64,000 nt of DNA, from assembly GCA_937946835.1 (NCBI GenBank), contig CALFAV010000070.1, forward strand, positions 1 through 64,000. Reading direction: 5' to 3'. This document shows positions 22,959-29,674 of this stretch, piece after piece. The stretch comes from an uncultured Verrucomicrobiae bacterium (GTDB lineage Bacteria > Verrucomicrobiota > Verrucomicrobiia > Limisphaerales > J093). The position numbers and the translations under genes are program-made. The stretch's first letter is position 1, and each line of letters opens with the position of its first letter. The notes under the pieces were generated by a model, which was not told where the DNA came from, searched no databases, and was given only the letters and a program-made list of their open reading frames with translations.

Positions 22959-24004
22959 CGCACCGCCGGGTCCGCCGGACCGGGGGCGGCCTTCAGCGCG
23001 GCCAACTCCTTCTCCAACTGCGCCAACCGGCGGGCCATCTCCGGCAGGCGCTCCATGAGCACGAAAAGCCGTTTCATCTGCGGGGCCGGGCGCGCGGGCG
23101 AGCCCAGCCAGACCCCGCCGGGGGGAATGTGATGCGTCACCCCGGACTGCGCGGCGATCACCGCGCGGTCGCCGATCCGCAGATGGCCCACAATCCCGGC
23201 CTGACCGGCCACGGTGACGTAGTCGCCCAGGCGCGTGCTGCCCGCGATGCCCGACTGCGACACGAGCAGGCAGTGCTGGCCGATGACCACGTTGTGGGCG
23301 ATCTGCACCAGATTGTCCACCTTGGTGCCCCGCCCGATCACCGTGGCCCCGAGCGCTCCGCGGTCCACGGTGACGTTGGCGCCCAGTTCCACGTCGTCCT
23401 CGATGACCACGTGTCCCACCTGCGGCACCTTGCGGTGCACCCCGCCGTCGAGCACGTAGCCGAAGCCGTCCGAGCCGACCACCACCCCGGCGTGCAACCG
23501 CACCCGCCGGCCCACCCGGGTGCCGGCGTAAAGGGTCACCCCGGGAAACAACCGCGTCTCCTCACCCAGCGTGCAATCATCCCCCACGTGGTCTCCGGCC
23601 ATGAGCACCACCCGCGGCCCGACCTGGACCCGCTCGCCCACCACGCACAGCGGGCCGATGTGGGCGGTGGGGTCCACCCGCGCGCTGGCCGCCACGACGG
23701 CGGTGGGATGAATGCCGGGCGCGAAGTCCGGTTCGGGATAAAACCACGGCAGCACACGCGCGAAGGCCAAGCGGGCGTTGGGCACGCGGATCAGGGTCTT
23801 GCGGGAGGTCGCGTCCGTTGCCACCAGAATGGCGGCGGCGGCGCCGGCTTCGGCCCGCGACAGGTGCTGCGGGGTTTCCGCCCAGGTCAGGTCCCCGGGC
23901 CCGGCGGAGTCGGCCGGGGCGAAGCCGGTCAGGGTCACGGTCGGGTCGCCCACGACCCGACCCTGGAGGCGCTCAGCCAGTTCGGCGGCAGTGAAGGCGG
24001 GCAT
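22955..24004 (-). CDS. lpxD: UDP-3-O-acylglucosamine N-acyltransferase
   Basis: A 349-residue enzyme adding the N-linked acyl chain in lipid A synthesis at the cytosolic face. The N-terminal uridine-binding domain (about residues 1-100) is followed by a left-handed beta-helix of hexapeptide repeats (IHPTAVVAASARVDPTAHIG and onward) and a C-terminal coiled helix (LPEMARRLAQLEKELAAL). The catalytic His lies in QIAHNVVIG. Its presence indicates a diderm with lipopolysaccharide. It lies 21 bases downstream of panD on the same strand; no other lipid A gene is adjacent. Confidence 0.95.
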   Translation of the reverse strand: MPAFTAAELAERLQGRVVGDPTVTLTGFAPADSAGPGDLTWAETPQHLSRAEAGAAAAILVATDATSRKTLIRVPNARLAFARVLPWFYPEPDFAPGIHPTAVVAASARVDPTAHIGPLCVVGERVQVGPRVVLMAGDHVGDDCTLGEETRLFPGVTLYAGTRVGRRVRLHAGVVVGSDGFGYVLDGGVHRKVPQVGHVVIEDDVELGANVTVDRGALGATVIGRGTKVDNLVQIAHNVVIGQHCLLVSQSGIAGSTRLGDYVTVAGQAGIVGHLRIGDRAVIAAQSGVTHHIPPGGVWLGSPARPAPQMKRLFVLMERLPEMARRLAQLEKELAALKAAPGPADPAVR

Positions 24005-24025
24005 GGGCGTGGACCGGGCGCAGGG

Positions 24026-24388
24026 TTAAAGGCCGCGTTCCGCGATCACGCGGTTGGCCGCGTCGAGCACGATCACCCGCGGTTCCCACTCCCGGGCGTC
24101 CACTTCCTCGACCAGGGCAAAGCTCATGATGGTCAGCACGTCGCCGGGCTGACCGCGGCGGGCCACGGCGCCGTTGAGGATGATGTCGCCGCGGCCGCGC
24201 GGCCCCGGGATGGCGTAGGTTTCAAAGCGGGCGCCGTTGCTCATGTTGCCGCACAGGATGCGTTCGTAGGGCCGCAGGCCGGCCCGTTCCAGCAGGGCTT
24301 CGTCAATGGTCAGGCTGCCTTCGTAGTTGACGTTGGCCGCGGTGACCCGCGCCCGGTGAATTTTCGACTTGAGCAGTTGAATCAGCAT
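24026..24388 (-). CDS. panD: Aspartate 1-decarboxylase precursor
   Basis: A 120-residue pyruvoyl enzyme making beta-alanine for pantothenate. The proenzyme self-cleaves between Gly24 and Ser25 in NYEGSLTID, leaving the pyruvoyl group on the alpha chain. KSKIHRARVT, GNMSNGARFETYAI and LNGAVAR complete the family pattern. Length is normal. It is the first gene of a two-gene minus-strand unit with lpxD. Confidence 0.96.
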   Translation of the reverse strand: MLIQLLKSKIHRARVTAANVNYEGSLTIDEALLERAGLRPYERILCGNMSNGARFETYAIPGPRGRGDIILNGAVARRGQPGDVLTIMSFALVEEVDAREWEPRVIVLDAANRVIAERGL

Positions 24389-24714
24389 AACCGGCGGGCA
24401 GGGAGCCGCGCCGTGTGGTCAAATTCGCAAGCCCGCCCGATCAAGTCAATCACCCGGCCGACCGGGGTTGCCGGGGGAAATCCGAGCCCGGAAACTGCCA
24501 CGATGGCCGGCCCTGGTGGTTTGAAATCCGAAGCCCGAAGGCCGGGGCGAAAGAAATCCAAAACATCAATGCCCGGACGGGCCAAAGGCCGGGCCGCGGC
24601 ACCGCGCGGCGCGACGCTCACGGTGAGGCTTTTGCAGATGCCTCGGCACCCCGGAGCGGAACCGCCCGTATGGTGGGCGGGTGTCAACCCGGGTTTCCGC
24701 GCCGGGTCTTCGGC
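24389..24714. other. Intergenic region with no supported feature
   Basis: 326 bases between the panD start and the TraB-like gene stop. A minus-strand open frame of about 100 codons has no Shine-Dalgarno, no motif and an Arg/Pro/Gly-rich translation, so it is not called. TTGACT/GAATTT with 17-base spacing on the minus strand (about 24423-24451) is a weak panD promoter candidate. Confidence 0.5.
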
Positions 24715-25791
24715 TCACGGCCGGGTTGGCGCGCCCACGGAATCCGCTTTTGCCGGGGCCGGCCCGGTCTCGGTCGGGTTGGGCGAGGGGCGTTGCAGAC
24801 CGCGCAGTTGGGCGCGCACCAGGCGAGTGGTCAACTCCAACTCGAAGGGGGAGAGGCCCGCGGCCCGCGGGTCCACATCGAAGGCGACCAGCCAGCGGTC
24901 TTCGGCCGGCTGGTAACCCAGACTGCGGCACAGACGGAATTCGAGATCGGGCATGTGGCCGGCGCCGTAAAACACCGCCACGGAATCGGGCGGCGGGCGG
25001 CGGGCCAGAGCGGCGCGGGCGTCGCGCACCACGGCTTCGTTGCGTTCCTCGATCAGGATGCGCATCAGGCGTTGGAGGCCGGGGGGCAGGCCTTCGATTT
25101 GAGTCAGGTCGTTCGGCAATTGGCCCAGCACCTCGATCATGGCGACTTTGGTGGCGGCCTGCAGCCGGGGGCTGGCGGCCAGGACCGAGACCCCCAGCCG
25201 GGCCAGCCCGCCGAAAATTCCCTCCCCGCTCATCGCCTGGACCAGGGCGCCGAACTCGACCGCTCCGGCCGGAGGTCCGCCGGCGGCGGGGGGTTCCTCT
25301 GCGGGACCGGACGGGGCGTTGGTGGGGGAGGCGAACAGGCGGGCCAGGTCGGCGTAGCTCAGGTCGCTGTTGCGGAAGTGCGGGCGGTCGTAACGGATGG
25401 CGTCGAGCTGGAAGGTCAGTCCCAGGGCGCGGGCCAGGTCGGCCTGGAGCGAGTAACCTTCCCGGACCGCGGGCGGAGCCTCGTTCTGCCGTATCGCCTC
25501 GTAAAGGACCAGCGGGCGGGCGTCCAGGAAGCGCTGGATTTGGGCGTAGTAGTTGCTGGTGCCGAGGTGCGTGACCGCGACCAGCCAGAGGGCCGGACCC
25601 CGCCCGCGGATCGGCTCCAGCCGCCGCAGGGCCACCTCCAGGGCCACCGTGCCGTTGGTGCTGCGCACGGTGCGCAGGTAGGGATGAATCGCGTGGAGGT
25701 CAGCCGGTTGATCGGCGGCACGCAGCGCCATTCCCCCACCGCACAAAAAGGCGGTGGTAACCGTCAGACCAAAGGCCCTCAAACACTTCAT
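24715..25791 (-). CDS. TraB/GumN (TIKI-like) family protein, exported
   Basis: A 358-residue protein starting with a signal peptide (MKCLRAFGLTVTTAFLCGGG…LRAAD); the ATG at 25791 is preferred over one ten codons upstream for that reason. Two features identify the TraB/GumN fold. The first is the N-terminal LVAVTHLGTSNYYAQIQRFL with its conserved His, followed by VLYEAI. The second is the C-terminal RNEAVVRDARAAL with FYGAGHMPDLEFRL. The family is related to metal-dependent TIKI proteases, but bacterial roles are unproven. A Pro/Ala-rich insert around residues 170-185 and a Pro-rich tail are probably disordered. Confidence 0.8.
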   Translation of the reverse strand: MKCLRAFGLTVTTAFLCGGGMALRAADQPADLHAIHPYLRTVRSTNGTVALEVALRRLEPIRGRGPALWLVAVTHLGTSNYYAQIQRFLDARPLVLYEAIRQNEAPPAVREGYSLQADLARALGLTFQLDAIRYDRPHFRNSDLSYADLARLFASPTNAPSGPAEEPPAAGGPPAGAVEFGALVQAMSGEGIFGGLARLGVSVLAASPRLQAATKVAMIEVLGQLPNDLTQIEGLPPGLQRLMRILIEERNEAVVRDARAALARRPPPDSVAVFYGAGHMPDLEFRLCRSLGYQPAEDRWLVAFDVDPRAAGLSPFELELTTRLVRAQLRGLQRPSPNPTETGPAPAKADSVGAPTRP

Positions 25792-25867
25792 GGCTCTGGT
25801 TAAGATGCCAATCGGTTTCACCTGACGCCAGCACCGGGTGGGGGGATCCCCGGCGCGCTTCCCGCGC

Positions 25868-26059
25868 TCAGTTTTCCGGGTCTTTGGGCATCAGGAACCA
25901 CAGGAGCAGGTACACGAGGATTCCGGGGAACGCCACGCTGAGGATCGAGACCAGCACATAGACCAGCCGGACCCGGAACGGGGACCAACCCAGGTACCGT
26001 GCCAGCCCGCCGCACACGCCGGCAATCACGCGGTTTTTCGTGGAGCGGGTGAGTTTCAC
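25868..26059 (-). CDS. PspC-domain small membrane protein
   Basis: A 63-residue protein starting at GTG 26059. It is essentially one PspC domain: KNRVIAGVCGGLARYLGWSPFRVRLVYVL followed by a hydrophobic helix and the tail WFLMPKDPEN. PspC proteins sit in the inner membrane and signal envelope stress in the phage-shock response; no pspA or pspF is nearby. Longer upstream extensions in the same frame are Arg-rich and overlap the preceding gene, so the short form is chosen. It follows the PLDc_N gene by 38 bases. Confidence 0.82.
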   Translation of the reverse strand: MKLTRSTKNRVIAGVCGGLARYLGWSPFRVRLVYVLVSILSVAFPGILVYLLLWFLMPKDPEN

Positions 26060-26097
26060 GGCAGCAGACCGGTGGCCTTGCCGTTCCCGGCCGGAGT

Positions 26098-26355
26098 TCA
26101 GGTCGAATGCGGCGGGAGGCTGGCGGCGGCCTGCGCCCGGGGTCGCCCCACGATAAAGTAGATCAGCGCCCCGATCAGGTTCACGAAGACGATGACGATG
26201 ACCCAAACGATGCGCTCGGAGTCGTTGAGGCCGCGGTTTTGAATGGCATGGATCAGCATCCACAGCCAGAAGGCAAACAGCGCCAGCGACACCGGCAACA
26301 ACAGCAGCATCAGGGCGAGTTCGGCGATGCCAAGAAAGGCCAGGAGGGTGGTCAT
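26098..26355 (-). CDS. PLDc_N-domain two-helix membrane protein
   Basis: An 85-residue inner-membrane protein with two hydrophobic helices. The pattern FWLWMLIHAIQNRGLND followed by RIVWVIVIVFVNLIGALIYF and GR is that of the phospholipase D-nuclease N-terminal domain (PLDc_N). The catalytic part is absent, as is usual for these small stand-alone versions. ATG at 26355. Together with the PspC gene it makes a small membrane-protein operon. Confidence 0.8.
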   Translation of the reverse strand: MTTLLAFLGIAELALMLLLLPVSLALFAFWLWMLIHAIQNRGLNDSERIVWVIVIVFVNLIGALIYFIVGRPRAQAAASLPPHST

Positions 26356-26712
26356 GGTTTCAGTTGGGTTGAGGTCGGCCAGCGGCCGCGACGCGCCCCC
26401 CGCACCCGGTGCAGGGCAAGCGCGGCTCGGGCGGCGCGACTGGGCTGCAATGTCTTGTCTGACATGGAAACCCGGATTTGCCGGCCACAACATGACACCG
26501 CCGCCGCTCGGACGGAAGCGCGAATTCGGGGGGCGCGGGTGGACAGTTTCTTCGTGCGCGTGCGCAGACGCGGAGCCAAGGGGCGCGCGGGCGTCGGCGT
26601 TGGGCGCGCCTGCTCAAGCCCCGAGCACGCTTCGGCATTCGGACCGACGACGTCGGCGATCCGGGCAGAAGTTGGGATGGCGCCCCCGCCCGCAAGATCA
26701 ACGCCCCGGCGC

Positions 26713-26742
26713 TTGCCCGAGCACCGGCCCCGGCGGTAGCCT
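26713..26742 (+). promoter_or_regulatory. Promoter for the 26.7-kb hypothetical gene
   Basis: TTGCCC at 26713-26718, 18-base spacer, TAGCCT at 26737-26742. Initiation near 26749 would favour the ATG at 26754 over the GTG at 26745. Confidence 0.45.
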
Positions 26743-26753
26743 CCGTGCGCTTT

Positions 26754-27146
26754 ATGCGCGTCAAAGACTACACCTTCGAAAACGAGCCGGTGCTGATGGA
26801 TTTTCATTTCTTCCAGGGTTGCACGTTTCGGCGCTGCCGGCTGGTTTACTGCGGCTATTCGCCCCTCCAGTTCGAGGGCTGCCGATTCGATGATTGCCGC
26901 TGGGAGTTCTCCGGGCCGGCCATGACCACGTTGCACGTGTTGTCCTCGCTCAACCACCGGGGCGGCGACATGGGCAGATTGATCGTCAAGCAGGCCCTGG
27001 CCCTCATTCAAAATCCCCCGCCTGCGGGCGGTGCGACTTCGTCCCCGGGACCGACCTCCTCCCCGCCGCCACCGCCGTCCCACTCGCCGGGGGGCGAGAC
27101 ATTTGCGCCACCGCCGCCGCCCACGCCACCAGCGGCCGGGGCTTGA
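26754..27146 (+). CDS. Hypothetical protein with pentapeptide-like N-terminus and Pro-rich tail
   Basis: A 130-residue protein not recognised. Residues 13-45 read as imperfect five-residue steps with alternating Phe/Cys (HFFQGCTFRRCRLVYCGY, then QFEGCRFDDCRW), reminiscent of a short pentapeptide-repeat coil. About 40 ordinary residues follow, and the last 45 are Pro/Ser/Gly-rich (PPPPPSHSPGG, PPPPPTPPAAG) and probably disordered. No signal peptide. It has its own promoter and a palindrome and terminator after it. Confidence 0.6.
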   Translation: MRVKDYTFENEPVLMDFHFFQGCTFRRCRLVYCGYSPLQFEGCRFDDCRWEFSGPAMTTLHVLSSLNHRGGDMGRLIVKQALALIQNPPPAGGATSSPGPTSSPPPPPSHSPGGETFAPPPPPTPPAAGA

Positions 27147-27203
27147 GGTGTTGACCGGGCGTTTTTGCGGCGCCCGCTGGGCGGGTCGGTTGGGGACCGG
27201 CGT

Positions 27204-27221
27204 GTCCCCAGTTTTGGGGAC
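27204..27221. repeat. Palindrome GTCCCCA-GTTT-TGGGGAC after the hypothetical gene
   Basis: A perfect 7-bp stem with a 4-nt loop, preceded by another GGGGAC (27193-27198) that can pair alternatively. It resembles the palindromic repeats near 8.9 kb in placement, again between convergent genes. Confidence 0.55.
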
Positions 27222-27245
27222 TGGTAGGAAGGGCGGGGCGGGGTA

Positions 27246-27372
27246 GGTTCGCCTCGTTGTTGGGATGCAAAAGCGCAGTGAACCGTGTGTGTAGCAGGGC
27301 GTGGGCTGCGGCGCCGCATCAGCTTTGTTCTCGGAACGGGCCGGATCAAAAGTCCGGCCCGCTTCGTTTTCG
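27246..27372 (+). ncRNA. Candidate structured RNA ending in a terminator
   Basis: Between convergent genes there is a series of pairable elements: GGTTC (27246-27250) with GAACC (27280-27284), GCTGCGGCGCCGCATCAGC, GTTCTCGGAAC, and then the terminator stem. No known RNA family is recognised and no promoter is convincing, so this is only a structural candidate. Confidence 0.25.
27337..27361. terminator. Strong hairpin between convergent genes
   Basis: CGGGCCGGA (27337-27345) and TCCGGCCCG (27353-27361) form a perfect 9-bp stem with loop TCAAAAG. CTTCGTTTTCG follows on the plus strand. It could terminate transcription from the left and also block the asd transcript from the right. Confidence 0.6.
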
Positions 27373-27414
27373 AGGGAAGATTTTGGGGTGCACCCCGGCC
27401 GGTAAGCAAAGCGC

Positions 27415-28422
27415 TCAGAGCTTGAGCAGTTCCTCGGCGATTTGCACCGCGTTGAGCGCCGCACCCTTGAGGAGCTGGTCGCCCGAGACCCAGAAGCACA
27501 GGCCGTTGTCCAGAGCGCAGTCCCGGCGGAGGCGCCCCACCGCACAATTGTCCTTGCCAGCCTGGGAAAGCGGCAGCGGGTATTCGCAGCGGGCCGGGTC
27601 GTCAATGACGTCCAAACCCGGGGCTTGCCGCAGCACTTCCAGGGCGGCTTCGACACTCACGGGGCGCTCGAACTCGGCGCTCACCGCCACCGAGTGGGCC
27701 CGGTACACCGGCACCCGCACACACGTCACGCTGGCCCGGAAGGTCGGATGGTGCATGATCTTGCGGCCCTCGTTTTCCATCTTCATCTCTTCCCGGGTGT
27801 AGCCGTTGGGCAGGAAGGTGTCCACGTGCGGCAACACGTTGAAGGCGATCTGGTGCGGGTACACCTCGCGGGTTACCGGCTCGCCGTTGACGATCTGCCG
27901 GACCTGGCGTTCCAGTTCGGCGATGGCCCTGGCGCCCGTGCCCGAAACGGCCTGGTAACTGGACGCAAAGATGCGCTTGCAGCCAAAAGCGACGTGGAGC
28001 GGGTACAGGGCCATGAGCGTGATGGCCGTGGTACAGTTGGGGTTGGCAATAATGCCGCGGTGCTGGCGCAGGTCTGCGGCGTTGATTTCCGGCACCACCA
28101 GTGGCACCTCCGGGTCCATGCGAAAAGCGCTGGAATTGTCCACGACCACACAACCCTCGCGCGCGGCCAGGGGCGCGAATTGCTTCGAGATGCTTCCCCC
28201 GGCACTGAACAGCGCCAGGTCCACCCCCTTGAACGAATCCCGGGTCAACTCTTGGACGGGCACTTCGAGTCCCCGAAAGGGCAGGGTTTTCCCCGCCGAA
28301 CGGGCCGAGGCCAGCAGGGTCAACCGATCCACCGGGAAACGGCGTCGTTCCAAGGTCTTGATCATCTCGAGGCCGACCGCACCGGTCGCCCCCACCACCG
28401 CTACATGTGGATTTGGATTCAT
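27415..28422 (-). CDS. asd: Aspartate-semialdehyde dehydrogenase
   Basis: A 335-residue NADPH enzyme that converts aspartyl phosphate to the semialdehyde, feeding lysine/diaminopimelate, threonine and methionine synthesis. The nucleotide loop is VAVVGATGAVGLEM, the nucleophile Cys130 lies in ANPNCTTAITLM, and SYQAVSGTGARA and the HHPTFRASVTCVRVPV region complete the family pattern. ATG at 28422 matches the family N-terminus and follows a TTGACA promoter. It appears monocistronic. Confidence 0.96.
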   Translation of the reverse strand: MNPNPHVAVVGATGAVGLEMIKTLERRRFPVDRLTLLASARSAGKTLPFRGLEVPVQELTRDSFKGVDLALFSAGGSISKQFAPLAAREGCVVVDNSSAFRMDPEVPLVVPEINAADLRQHRGIIANPNCTTAITLMALYPLHVAFGCKRIFASSYQAVSGTGARAIAELERQVRQIVNGEPVTREVYPHQIAFNVLPHVDTFLPNGYTREEMKMENEGRKIMHHPTFRASVTCVRVPVYRAHSVAVSAEFERPVSVEAALEVLRQAPGLDVIDDPARCEYPLPLSQAGKDNCAVGRLRRDCALDNGLCFWVSGDQLLKGAALNAVQIAEELLKL

Positions 28423-28435
28423 TCCGTGGGCGATG

Positions 28436-28464
28436 AGGCTCCCATGATCCTGCCAGGGTGTCAA
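28436..28464 (-). promoter_or_regulatory. Promoter of asd
   Basis: On the minus strand: TTGACA (28464-28459), 17-base spacer, GAGCCT (28441-28436), then 13 bases to the ATG. The -10 is one base from the TAGCCT form seen elsewhere. Confidence 0.55.
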
Positions 28465-28688
28465 TTCAGCTTCTAACCTGGCAATCAAGTATAATCCAAC
28501 TTGAAACCTTCCTCGGGTGCCATCCCGCCTGATTTATGCCGAAGACCCGGCCAAGGTGACCGCCGCCCGGGCCGTAGAGTCCTCTGGCCCTCGGGGGCCA
28601 CTCGGTTGGCATTGGGAGCGGGGCGTGCGGTCCCGGCGTATGTTCGCACTGTGCGCTCAAACGACCGGGATGAAAGTGACCCGCCCGC
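28465..28688. other. Divergent intergenic region between asd and the kinase gene
   Basis: No gene is seen. A perfect TATAAT occurs on the plus strand at 28490-28495, overlapped by TATACT on the minus strand, but neither has a -35 at proper spacing. Two-sided AT-rich sequence here may be a remnant or an alternative promoter. Confidence 0.4.
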
Positions 28689-28717
28689 TTGGCAGTATGC
28701 CCTGAGGGTGCTAAACA
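28689..28717 (+). promoter_or_regulatory. Promoter of the protein kinase-like gene
   Basis: TTGGCA at 28689-28694, 17-base spacer, TAAACA at 28712-28717, and 13 bases to the ATG at 28731. Confidence 0.5.
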
Positions 28718-28730
28718 ACCGCTGACGTGC

Positions 28731-29594
28731 ATGTTGGGATTCGGCACCAAGACAAAGGTGGACAGCGAGGGCCGGCGTTTGCCGGGGCCTTTTGGTCGGT
28801 TTTACCTGCGCGAGTTGATCAACAGCGGAGGCATGGCCGACCTGTGGCTGGCCACGGACGAACACCACATGGCCTGCGCCATCCGCTGCCTGCGCGGGGC
28901 GGCGCGGTTTGACTTTACCGCCCGGCGTCGGTTTCAACGCGGCTGCGAGGTGCTGGCGGCCGTCCACGACCACGAGTACATCATCGGCTACATCGAACAT
29001 GGCAAGATCGAGGGCACTTGGTACGTGGCGCTCGAGTACGTCGAGGGGGCCAACCTCAAGGTGCTCATGGGTCTCAACGACCCGCAGCTCGAAGAGTTTG
29101 CCGGCAACGTGCTCATTGATTCCGCTCAGGCCCTGGAACACGTCCACGACCGCGGGTACATGCATCTGGACTTCAAACCGGAAAACATCATGGTCACTCG
29201 CAATGGCCGCGTGCGGTTGGTGGACTTTGATCTGGCCCGGCCCCGGCCGGAATTTCCGGAGCGACTGACCGACAATCCCGGCACGCCGGCTTACATGGCC
29301 CCCGAGCAACTCCAGCGCGAGCCGGTGGACCATCGGGCGGACATCTTTGCCTTTGGCGTGACCGCCTACGAGCTGCTCACCTTCCGCAAGCCCTTTCCCG
29401 GCGACAGCCCCGCCGAAATTCTGGCCCGACAATTGGACCGGAGCCTGGATTTTGTACCGCCGCGCGCGATCAATGAGGCCATTCCCCCGGCTCTGGAACG
29501 GGTCGTTTTGAAGTGCCTGGAGGCCGACCCCAACCGCCGTTATCCCTTCATGAGCGTGGTGGTGCGCGATCTGCAGGCCGTTTTGTACGTCTAG
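28731..29594 (+). CDS. Ser/Thr protein kinase-like protein with altered catalytic motifs
   Basis: A 287-residue Hanks-type kinase domain without membrane anchor or sensor domain. The Gly-rich loop is present (NSGGMADLWLA). The usual Lys of VAIK is Arg52 (CAIRCLRG). HRD is HLD (HLDFKPENI, Asp147, Lys149, Asn152). DFG is DFD (Asp165-Phe-Asp167). The activation segment keeps GTPAYMAPEQL and the C-lobe keeps DIFAFGVTAYELLT. Loss of the ATP-anchoring Lys suggests weak or no catalysis, but both acidic catalytic residues remain. It is convergent with the giant RCC1-repeat gene (80 bases apart); no phosphatase or FHA gene is close. Confidence 0.85.
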   Translation: MLGFGTKTKVDSEGRRLPGPFGRFYLRELINSGGMADLWLATDEHHMACAIRCLRGAARFDFTARRRFQRGCEVLAAVHDHEYIIGYIEHGKIEGTWYVALEYVEGANLKVLMGLNDPQLEEFAGNVLIDSAQALEHVHDRGYMHLDFKPENIMVTRNGRVRLVDFDLARPRPEFPERLTDNPGTPAYMAPEQLQREPVDHRADIFAFGVTAYELLTFRKPFPGDSPAEILARQLDRSLDFVPPRAINEAIPPALERVVLKCLEADPNRRYPFMSVVVRDLQAVLYV

Positions 29595-29674
29595 GTCGCC
29601 CGCGGCCCCGGGCCTTTTTTCCCCGAGTCTTTTTCCCACCCGGTGGGAGCCCGCAGCGGACGGCAAGCCCCTCC

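Noticed and set aside
24382-24687. Minus-strand open frame upstream of panD
   Set aside because: It overlaps the panD start, lacks a ribosome site or recognisable domain, and has noise-like composition.
28490-28495. Perfect TATAAT on the plus strand between asd and the kinase gene
   Set aside because: There is no -35 box at proper spacing, and a better spaced promoter (28689-28717) lies close to the kinase start.
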